Source of the DNA: Clostridia bacterium | Lineage (GTDB): Bacteria; Bacillota; Clostridia; Oscillospirales; QAMX01 | Length of the DNA stretch: 5,319 nucleotides | NCBI GenBank assembly: GCA_024404415.1 | Contig: JAKSPX010000126.1 | Coordinates: forward strand, 1 to 5,319 | Direction: 5' to 3' | Part shown: in pieces, positions 1 through 3,894 of the stretch | Numbering within the stretch: position 1 is the stretch's first letter | Layout of the letters: every line of letters starts with the position of its first letter | The notes under the pieces: model-generated | Told to the model about the DNA's origin: nothing | Seen by the model: only the letters and a program-made list of their open reading frames with translations | Databases searched by the model: none | Translations under genes and position numbers: made by a program

Positions 1-8
1 CCGTACTC

Positions 9-87
9 CTGAAAACTGAATACTGAACACTGACAGCTCCTCCCTCGTCTCTCCGCCTCCTGAAACCTGAATACTGAAAACTGCAAA
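9..87. repeat. Two clusters of CTGAAxx heptad repeats downstream of terL
   Basis: Positions 9-36 read as four consecutive heptads (CTGAAAA, CTGAATA, CTGAACA, CTGACAG). Positions 60-87 read as four more (CTGAAAC, CTGAATA, CTGAAAA, CTGCAAA), starting exactly 51 bp later. The 23 bases between them are pyrimidine-rich. No ORF or ribosome binding site is visible in 1-91. The block lies just past the terL stop codon, where a portal gene would normally begin within a few bases. It may be a degenerate host intergenic repeat or a slipped-strand expansion. No function is assigned. Confidence 0.6.
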
Positions 88-91
88 CGCC

Positions 92-1510
92 TCACTTCTT
101 CACGACGATCCTCTCCCGTCCGCGTCTTAAAAGCGCCTCCTTCGGGATCTCGAGGATCTCCTTTCTTGGGTCGGTCACATACGGATCGGGCGCGGGGATG
201 TGCGGCGCGGGGGCGGGGCGGCTCATGACGAAATAGCGCATCTCGTCGGCCGCGTGATCCTCGCCTTCGGAATTGAGGTCCTCCGGCTTGTGCGGGTCGT
301 ATTCCAGAAGCGGGAGGGTGCGCCGCGCGGCCTTGCAGCAGGAGAAAACGTAGAGCGAGGGGCAGCCCTCGGAATCAAACTTCAGGCGGTTGTGTAACTG
401 CATCCAGCCCGCCACGCGGTGATTGTCGCCGGGCGAATAGTAAACGCCGTGCCTGGCCGCCGTTTCGGCCACCGATTCGCCGCGGGAGGCGTCCCAGATG
501 GAGGGGTCGGCCACGCCGGTAATGGTTCGCCCGCGGAGCCACTCGTGTTCGCGCTCGATCGAGGCGATCTCCGAGAAGATCCGCTCCGGCTCCCAGCGCG
601 CGCCCTCGTTGGCGCTGCCGTTCCAGCCGTAGAGTTCCAGGATGCGGTAAAGGGTGCCCTCTTCATCCGCCGCCCACCACGCCGCCGAGAAGGGCTTGGC
701 GTAGCCGAAGTCGAAGGAGCGGAAGAGCGGCCAGGAAAGGGGCGGCGGGAAGGGATCGATCACGTGGGTGAAGCGGCGATCGGCATAATGGGCGGGGTCG
801 TCAGTAAACTCTTCAAAAAACTGACCTTCAAAGATGTTCCAGTCGCCCTCCAGCCATGCGCGCCGGAGTTTCGGCGGCAGCGCCTCGAGCCGGTGGAGGT
901 AATCCGGGTCGGAGCGCATGAGGGCGGTGTTGTCGGTGAGGCGCGAGCGGATGAAGGAATAATCCTCCCCGCGCTCGCCCTCTTTATAATGCCGGTCGAT
1001 GAAAAGCCGCTTCACCCAGGCGTGACCCACTCCGCCCGGATTGCAGGTGAGATAAAAGCGTTTTGGAAGGCTGTTTGCGCCTCTGAGGCAGGCAGTCAGC
1101 GCCTGAAACTGCGATTCGGTGAGCTGGGTCGCCTCGTCGAGGAAGATTACGTCGTACTCCGCGCCCTGAAAGGTCAGGACGTCGGCGTCGTTGGCCAAAA
1201 ACCGGAAGGAAAGCTTGCTCCCGGTGGGGAAAAGCATCTCCTTGCGGCTGTCGTTGTAGTCATATAGGCCGGGGGATAGCATGGAAAGGAGCGGCTCGAT
1301 GTGGTTCTGCCGCAATTCGGGGTAGGAGCGGCGGACGATGACCATGCGGATGCCGGGGTATTCAAACGCCATGCCGATGGCCTTGACACGCACCGCCCAG
1401 CTCTTTCCGCCGCCTCTCGCGCCGCCGAAGGCGACGTAGCGGTGGCGATCGGTAAAAAAGAGGGTCTGCCGCGCGTTCGGGCGGGGGATGGTGAGCGTCA
1501 TTTCGCCCAT
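92..1510 (-). CDS. terL: Phage terminase large subunit (TerL)
   Basis: This is the ATP-driven motor and nuclease that cuts concatemeric phage DNA and pumps it through the portal into the procapsid. It acts in the cytoplasm with a small terminase subunit. The 472-aa length is normal for the family. The ATPase half shows an adenine-motif Gln (Q15), Walker A GGARGGGKS (29-37), Walker B VIFLDE (121-126, catalytic E126) and motif III TCNPGG (155-160). The RNase H-like nuclease half shows acidic residues at D267 (SFDFGY), D335 (VADPS) and D418/D422 (DHAADEMRY). All key residues are present, so the protein looks intact. The start at 1510 is preferred because GGAGG at 1525-1521 lies 10 nt upstream. 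An internal ATG at 1501 would give a 4-nt ATGA overlap with the upstream gene but has no well-spaced Shine-Dalgarno. The gene overlaps the 72-aa gene by 13 nt, implying translational coupling. No portal gene is visible in the 91 bp that follow. Confidence 0.96.
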   Translation of the reverse strand: MGEMTLTIPRPNARQTLFFTDRHRYVAFGGARGGGKSWAVRVKAIGMAFEYPGIRMVIVRRSYPELRQNHIEPLLSMLSPGLYDYNDSRKEMLFPTGSKLSFRFLANDADVLTFQGAEYDVIFLDEATQLTESQFQALTACLRGANSLPKRFYLTCNPGGVGHAWVKRLFIDRHYKEGERGEDYSFIRSRLTDNTALMRSDPDYLHRLEALPPKLRRAWLEGDWNIFEGQFFEEFTDDPAHYADRRFTHVIDPFPPPLSWPLFRSFDFGYAKPFSAAWWAADEEGTLYRILELYGWNGSANEGARWEPERIFSEIASIEREHEWLRGRTITGVADPSIWDASRGESVAETAARHGVYYSPGDNHRVAGWMQLHNRLKFDSEGCPSLYVFSCCKAARRTLPLLEYDPHKPEDLNSEGEDHAADEMRYFVMSRPAPAPHIPAPDPYVTDPRKEILEIPKEALLRRGRERIVVKK

Positions 1511-1716
1511 TCGTCATCCCCCTCCAGGCGGATCACGATGGTCTTGCCCTCGTTTTCGCCGTAGAGCTCGCGCACGTCCTTCAATGCCCCGGTAATGTTG
1601 CGGACGTTGGACGGCGTCATCGCGCCGCTTTCGATCATCCCGCAGACGACCTTCAGAAGGCACCCGGCCGCCTCGCGCACCTCTTCCTTCACCGTGCTCT
1701 GCGTCTGGTTTTCCAT
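1498..1716 (-). CDS. Small protein upstream of terL, possible small terminase subunit or packaging accessory
   Basis: This 72-aa soluble protein has no signal peptide or membrane segment. It looks alpha-helical for about residues 7-52 (repeated small and charged residues, including SNVRNITGALKDVRELYG at 36-53) and ends in a short strand plus acidic tail (KTIVIRLEGDDEWAK). A C-terminal beta-strand followed by an acidic end is what I recall for several small terminase subunits that contact TerL; this is inference, not a family match. An AAGGGGGA stretch about 6-8 nt upstream of the ATG is a good ribosome binding site. It is the first gene of the leftward transcript and its stop overlaps the terL start region by 13 nt. 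TerS proteins are usually about 130-180 aa with an N-terminal helix-turn-helix; none is evident here. It may be a minimal TerS, a truncated one or an unrelated conserved phage protein. The reading frame itself is well supported. Confidence 0.75.
   Translation of the reverse strand: MENQTQSTVKEEVREAAGCLLKVVCGMIESGAMTPSNVRNITGALKDVRELYGENEGKTIVIRLEGDDEWAK
1521..1525 (-). promoter_or_regulatory. Ribosome binding site deciding the terL start
   Basis: GGAGG on the minus strand lies 10 nt before the ATG at 1510 and 19 nt before the alternative ATG at 1501. This supports the longer TerL beginning MGEMTL. Confidence 0.7.
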
Positions 1717-1742
1717 CCGTCTTCCCCCTTTCGCCTCTTAGG

Positions 1743-1769
1743 CAAACATTTGTTCCGAACGTATGTTTA
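1743..1769. promoter_or_regulatory. Two abutting LexA/DinR-like SOS boxes over the start site of the terL operon
   Basis: The published Gram-positive LexA (DinR) consensus is CGAACRNRYGTTYC. Positions 1756-1769 read CGAACGTATGTTTA, matching 13 of 14. Positions 1743-1756 read CAAACATTTGTTCC, matching 12 of 14. They share base 1756, so two GAAC half-sites stand back to back and the whole forms a 25-bp near-palindrome (1744-1768, 10 of 12 pairs). The boxes lie between the -10 (1776-1771) and the start codon at 1716 and span the expected start site near 1764, an ideal place for repression. A single dimeric repressor reading the 25-bp palindrome is the alternative. No lexA gene is in the window. 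Confidence 0.6.
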
Positions 1770-1770
1770 T

Positions 1771-1799
1771 ATTATAAGGCATCAGGTGTGTGATTTCAA
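1771..1799 (-). promoter_or_regulatory. Sigma-70-type promoter for the terS-like/terL operon
   Basis: On the minus strand TTGAAA (1799-1794) and TATAAT (1776-1771) are separated by exactly 17 nt. The -35 matches five of six consensus bases and the -10 all six. The expected start near 1764 gives a leader of about 47 nt before the ATG at 1716, with its own ribosome binding site. The promoter is overlapped by operator-like half-sites on the -35 side and by LexA-like boxes on the start-site side, so it is probably tightly repressed. Confidence 0.8.
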
Positions 1800-1825
1800 G
1801 GCCTAAATCACACGATTCGTGTGAT
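1788..1825. promoter_or_regulatory. Three GTGTGAT operator half-sites including a perfect 19-bp palindrome
   Basis: A perfect palindrome ATCACACGATTCGTGTGAT fills 1807-1825 (9-bp arms, one central base). A third half-site, GTGTGATTT at 1788-1796, is the exact inverse of AAATCACAC at 1805-1813. The lone half-site sits across the -35/spacer edge of the leftward promoter and the palindrome lies directly upstream of that -35. The spacing does not fit CRP (TGTGA-N6-TCACA). A phage repressor/activator or a regulator of the divergent glycosidase gene could bind here. The symmetry is seen directly; the identity of the protein is unknown. Confidence 0.55.
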
Positions 1826-1847
1826 CCGAAAGTTTTTTGCATTTTTC

Positions 1848-1869
1848 AAGCCGGCTTTGTGAAGCGCTT
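1848..1869. promoter_or_regulatory. Pair of short palindromes upstream of the glycosidase promoter
   Basis: AAGCCGGCTT (1848-1857) and AAGCGCTT (1862-1869) are perfect palindromes four bases apart. They lie 16 bp or more upstream of the -35 at 1886. A central CG within AAGCGCTT is typical of LacI-family operators, which often control sugar hydrolase genes. The match is short and could be chance. Confidence 0.3.
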
Positions 1870-1885
1870 TTATCCAAACGCGTTC

Positions 1886-1914
1886 TTGCTTTTTCCCCTT
1901 CAAAATGCTATAAT
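1886..1914 (+). promoter_or_regulatory. Extended -10 promoter for the glycoside hydrolase gene
   Basis: TTGCTT (1886-1891) and TATAAT (1909-1914) are 17 nt apart. The -10 is preceded by TGC (1906-1908), giving an extended TGnTATAAT. The expected start near 1921 would leave only about six nucleotides before the ATG at 1927 but about 30 before the ATG at 1951, which favours the later start codon. Confidence 0.75.
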
Positions 1915-1937
1915 TGATAAAATATCATGACCTTGCT

Positions 1938-1942
1938 GGGGG
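1938..1942 (+). promoter_or_regulatory. Ribosome binding site deciding the glycosidase start
   Basis: GGGGG lies 8 nt before the ATG at 1951. The in-frame ATG at 1927 lies practically at the predicted transcription start and has no Shine-Dalgarno before it. Confidence 0.55.
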
Positions 1943-1950
1943 TTTTCTCT

Positions 1951-3192
1951 ATGGCTGACACCCGATCCGTCCGAAAAATCGCATCCATCATCCGCGAACG
2001 CATTCAGAATGTCCATGTCGGCTGTTTCGAAGGCATGGAAAAGCCGCTCTTCCTGATCTCCTCGACCTATCCCGGCGTCTGGCTGGAGCACGTCTACGAT
2101 TCGCTCTTTTATGCGCGCTTAACGGGCGATTGGTCGCTTGCGAAAAATACGCTTTCGCTCTTCATCGACGGTCAGACCGACAAGGGCCAGCTCCCCTGCT
2201 ACGTCTGGGATCCCGCCCGCGCGGGCGGAAGCGGGGAAAATCTCGTCGGGTATTCTCAGACGCAGGAATGCGTCTCCTTCGCGGAACTGTGCCTGGAATA
2301 CGTCCGCGGATCGGGCGACCGGGAATTTCTCCCCAAAGCCTACGCCGCCTGCTCTTCCTGGGAGAACTGGTACCGCACCAGCCGCATGACCACCAACCGC
2401 GGCCTTGTGGAGATGTTCGTCGGCTACGACACGGGACATGATAACTCCGGCCGCCTCCTCGGCATGGCCTGCCCCGGGAACTACGTCCGTGAGGACGGTA
2501 CCCGCGAAAATGCCGCCGTTTTGCCGCCTGAGGACGGCGTCACCCCCATCCTCGCGGTGGATATGAACTGCAATTTCTACGCGACCGAAATGGCCCTCGC
2601 CGGCATGGCCGAGGAACTCGGCAAGCCCGATGAGGCCGCCCTGTGGCGCGAAAAGGCCAGAGACGTGAAAAAACGCCTTTTCGATGTCTGTTACGACGAA
2701 AAAGACGCCTTTTTCTACGATGTCGATAAAAATAACGAGAAGCGCCGTGTGCTCTCCTCGACCATCCTCCACCTCTTCCTCGAAAAAGTCCTCGACAAAG
2801 AAGAGGATCAAGACCTCATCAGGACGCTTCTTGACCGCCACGTATTCAATCCGAAGGAATTCTGGACGGCCTACCCCTTCCCCGCCGTCGCCGTTTCCGA
2901 CCCGACGAGCAAGGAGCATACCCCCGCCAATTCCTGGGGCTATTTTTCCGAGGGGCTCATCGCCCTGCGCGCCACCAGATGGATGGACGATTACGGCCTT
3001 TCGAAAGAATTCGATCTGCTCGCCGAGCGGTGGTTGGACGCCTGGACGCGCTGCTATGACGACATGAAGCTCGCCCAGGAGCTCGACCCCATGACGGGGC
3101 TTCCCTCCCCCTCCTCCGAATGGTATTCCTCCACCATGCTCTTCTACCTCTACGCCGCCGAAAGACTGGGGTACATCCCCGCACTACATTGA
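1951..3192 (+). CDS. Six-hairpin glycoside hydrolase, GH63/trehalase-like (mannosylglycerate hydrolase-like)
   Basis: This is predicted to be an inverting alpha-glycosidase with an (alpha/alpha)6 barrel of clan GH-G (GH37/GH63). The 413-aa length is close to bacterial mannosylglycerate hydrolases. Motifs in order, counted from the start at 1951, are: YPGVWLEHVYDSLF (40-53), corresponding to the substrate-binding WDS segment of the clan; GYDTGHDNSGR (158-168), where D164 in the DNS motif is the likely general acid; VDMNCNFY (203-210); FWTAYPFPAVAVSDP; TPANSWGYFSEG (324-335, W329); and PSPSSEWYSSTMLF (385-398), where E390 is the candidate general base. There is no signal peptide or membrane segment, so it should act in the cytoplasm on an imported or internal small glycoside. 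A longer version from 1927 (421 aa) is possible but lacks a ribosome binding site. It has its own promoter and no sugar transporter or regulator beside it in the window, so the substrate cannot be named. Fold confidence is high; the exact family is less certain. Confidence 0.82.
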   Translation: MADTRSVRKIASIIRERIQNVHVGCFEGMEKPLFLISSTYPGVWLEHVYDSLFYARLTGDWSLAKNTLSLFIDGQTDKGQLPCYVWDPARAGGSGENLVGYSQTQECVSFAELCLEYVRGSGDREFLPKAYAACSSWENWYRTSRMTTNRGLVEMFVGYDTGHDNSGRLLGMACPGNYVREDGTRENAAVLPPEDGVTPILAVDMNCNFYATEMALAGMAEELGKPDEAALWREKARDVKKRLFDVCYDEKDAFFYDVDKNNEKRRVLSSTILHLFLEKVLDKEEDQDLIRTLLDRHVFNPKEFWTAYPFPAVAVSDPTSKEHTPANSWGYFSEGLIALRATRWMDDYGLSKEFDLLAERWLDAWTRCYDDMKLAQELDPMTGLPSPSSEWYSSTMLFYLYAAERLGYIPALH

Positions 3193-3194
3193 AA

Positions 3195-3243
3195 GCCTCT
3201 CCCTCCGGGAGAGGTGGCAGACCGAAGGTCTGACGGAGAGGGC
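3195..3243 (+). repeat. Double-hairpin repeat A
   Basis: The element begins three bases after the glycosidase stop codon. It holds CCTCTCCC/GGGAGAGG (3196-3203 with 3207-3214, three-base loop) and CAGACC/GGTCTG (3218-3223 with 3227-3232, GAA loop), and ends in GGAGAGGGC, which is partly complementary to its own start. The same layout in reverse orientation is seen at 3293-3343. I recall such elements as frequent in Clostridia intergenic DNA. No T-run follows, so intrinsic termination is not clearly supported, although the strong stem could protect the mRNA 3' end. Confidence 0.75.
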
Positions 3244-3292
3244 AGTGTACAATGTAATTCAGGGGCATAAAGCTTCATTCGACTGCCTTCCA

Positions 3293-3343
3293 GCCCTCTC
3301 AGTCATTTGCTTTGCAAATGACAGCTCTCCCAAAGGGAGAGCC
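3293..3343 (-). repeat. Double-hairpin repeat B, inverse of A
   Basis: It has stems GTCATTTGC/GCAAATGAC (3302-3310 with 3314-3322, TTT loop) and GCTCTCCC/GGGAGAGC (3324-3331 with 3335-3342, AAA loop). It starts with GCCCTCTC. Read on the minus strand it has the same order as repeat A: CTCTCCC hairpin, a TGtC/TGgC link, a second hairpin, then a GAGAGGGC end. The second stem is entirely different in sequence yet fully paired. A and B face each other across 49 bp. Confidence 0.75.
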
Positions 3344-3356
3344 TGACACGCTCAAA

Positions 3357-3384
3357 CGCTCAATATTACATATTAATGGAGTCA
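3357..3384 (+). repeat. Leader repeat L1 (upstream copy)
   Basis: These 28 bases match 3864-3891, the sequence directly before etfB, at 25 of 28 positions, including the CAATATTACATAT core and the GGAG Shine-Dalgarno. Here no gene follows. L1 is preceded by a tandem octamer (ACGCTCAA twice, 3348-3363). It looks like an old copy of the etfB leader stranded upstream of the repeat block. Confidence 0.65.
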
Positions 3385-3411
3385 CCCCTACCAAGGGCAT
3401 ATATGAATGAA

Positions 3412-3483
3412 ATCCCCTTCGGGGATGAAATCATTGCATGATGAAATCCTTCTTGCGAAGGATGAAATCCGTCTTTGACGGAT
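3412..3483 (+). repeat. Four-hairpin ladder, copy 1
   Basis: Four stem-loops stand in tandem, each starting ATC, ending GAT and separated by exactly GAA. They are 3412-3426 (ATCCCC, loop TTC), 3430-3442 (ATCAT, loop TGC), 3446-3463 (ATCCTTC, loop TTGC) and 3467-3483 (ATCCGTC, loop TTT). Inner stem sequences differ from hairpin to hairpin but every pair is kept, so secondary structure rather than sequence seems to be conserved. It could be a structured RNA or a DNA-hairpin substrate. Confidence 0.75.
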
Positions 3484-3499
3484 TCTGTTTACGCACCGT

Positions 3500-3533
3500 C
3501 CCGTAGGGCGCGATGCCCACATCGCGCCGCCTG
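3500..3533 (+). repeat. REP-like hairpin R1 (forward)
   Basis: GTAG at 3503-3506 stands at the foot of a 9-bp stem, GGCGCGATG (3507-3515) with CATCGCGCC (3520-3528), closing a CCCA loop. A conserved GTAG beside the stem is the hallmark of REP elements handled by REP-associated tyrosine transposases (RAYTs). The same 34 bases recur at 3622-3655 and 3754-3787. Confidence 0.7.
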
Positions 3534-3557
3534 CATCACCGCACATCCCGGCCAAAC

Positions 3558-3605
3558 GGGCGACTGCAGCTACAAGTATCTGCCGCAGCGTGAGTCGCCC
3601 CTACG
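3558..3605 (-). repeat. REP-like hairpin R2 (reverse)
   Basis: GGGCGACT (3558-3565) pairs with AGTCGCCC (3593-3600) and is followed by CTACG (3601-3605), that is, CGTAG at the foot when read on the minus strand. The interior 27 bases are only partly paired. With R1 it forms a head-to-head pair about 100 bp long, like a BIME. Confidence 0.6.
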
Positions 3606-3621
3606 CAAACATGGTACTGTA

Positions 3622-3655
3622 CCCGTAGGGCGCGATGCCCACATCGCGCCGCCTG
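3622..3655 (+). repeat. REP-like hairpin R3 (forward)
   Basis: An exact copy of R1, including the GTAG foot (3625-3628) and the 9-bp stem. It lies between the two 150-bp modules, without a ladder immediately before it and without a reverse partner directly after it. Confidence 0.7.
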
Positions 3656-3665
3656 ACTGAATGAA

Positions 3666-3737
3666 ATCCCCTTCGGGGATGAAATCATTGCATGATGAAA
3701 TCCTTCTTGCGAAGGATGAAATCCGTCTTTGACGGAT
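3666..3737 (+). repeat. Four-hairpin ladder, copy 2
   Basis: Identical to 3412-3483. The hairpins lie at 3666-3680, 3684-3696, 3700-3717 and 3721-3737 with GAA links. Confidence 0.75.
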
Positions 3738-3753
3738 TCTGTTTACGCACCGT

Positions 3754-3787
3754 CCCGTAGGGCGCGATGCCCACATCGCGCCGCCTG
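3754..3787 (+). repeat. REP-like hairpin R4 (forward)
   Basis: Third identical copy of the GTAG-footed 9-bp stem element (GTAG at 3757-3760). It is paired head-to-head with the reverse hairpin at 3812-3838. Confidence 0.7.
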
Positions 3788-3811
3788 CGTCACCGCATAT
3801 CCCGGCCTCCC

Positions 3812-3838
3812 GGAGCGCCGGGGACGGCGCTCCCTACG
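3812..3838 (-). repeat. REP-like hairpin R5 (reverse)
   Basis: GGAGCGCCG (3812-3820) and CGGCGCTCC (3825-3833) form a 9-bp stem with a GGGA loop, followed by CTACG (3834-3838). On the minus strand this is CGTAG plus a 9-bp stem and 4-nt loop, the same architecture as R1, R3 and R4 with an unrelated stem sequence. Confidence 0.65.
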
Positions 3839-3863
3839 AAAAGGCGGTGCTGAATCGCTGAAT

Positions 3864-3891
3864 CGCTCAATATTACATATAAACGGAGCCA
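3864..3891 (+). repeat. Leader repeat L2 with the etfB ribosome binding site
   Basis: Downstream partner of L1 (3357-3384; 25 of 28 identical). It carries GGAG at 3885-3888, six nt before the etfB ATG. It is preceded by a tandem octamer (GCTGAATC twice, 3849-3864). No convincing -35/-10 pair was found here, so the etfB promoter is unassigned. Confidence 0.65.
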
Positions 3892-3894
3892 ACT

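Larger units (their letters stand above)
3404..3553 (+). repeat. 150-bp composite repeat module, copy 1
   Basis: It is identical to 3658-3807 (offset 254 bp) except for two transitions in the last 20 or so bases. In order it contains a four-hairpin ladder (3412-3483), a unique linker, a REP-like hairpin (3500-3533) and a 20-base spacer. Similarity ends exactly where the following reverse-facing hairpin begins. Short ORFs across the module, such as 3475-3660, recur only because the DNA is repeated and are not credible genes. Confidence 0.9.
3658..3807 (+). repeat. 150-bp composite repeat module, copy 2
   Basis: Second copy of the module at 3404-3553: ladder, linker, REP-like hairpin and spacer. 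The near identity implies recent duplication or gene conversion. Beyond 3807 it continues into a different reverse-facing hairpin from that of copy 1. Confidence 0.9.

Noticed and set aside
419..1267. 282-codon ORF on the plus strand within terL
   Set aside because: It is antisense to a TerL with complete catalytic motifs; GC-rich codons leave the opposite strand open. Its translation has no recognisable domain.
1788..1813. CRP-type site (TGTGA...TCACA)
   Set aside because: The two half-sites are 14 bp apart instead of the required 6, and the tighter palindrome has the halves in the opposite order.
1807..1838. Rho-independent terminator: palindrome followed by a T-run
   Set aside because: The stem is AT-rich, its T-run is 7 or more bases away from the stem, and no plus-strand gene ends upstream of it.
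1927..1950. ATG at 1927 as the glycosidase start
   Set aside because: It lies about six nt after the predicted transcription start and lacks a Shine-Dalgarno; the ATG at 1951 has GGGGG 8 nt upstream.
2119..2919. 266-codon minus-strand ORF within the glycosidase gene
   Set aside because: Shadow of the real gene, whose conserved glycosidase motifs and promoter lie on the plus strand.
3404..3740. CRISPR array suggested by the recurring GATGAAATC unit
   Set aside because: The units are only 9 bp long, the stretches between them are self-paired hairpin arms rather than unique spacers, and the whole block is duplicated exactly.
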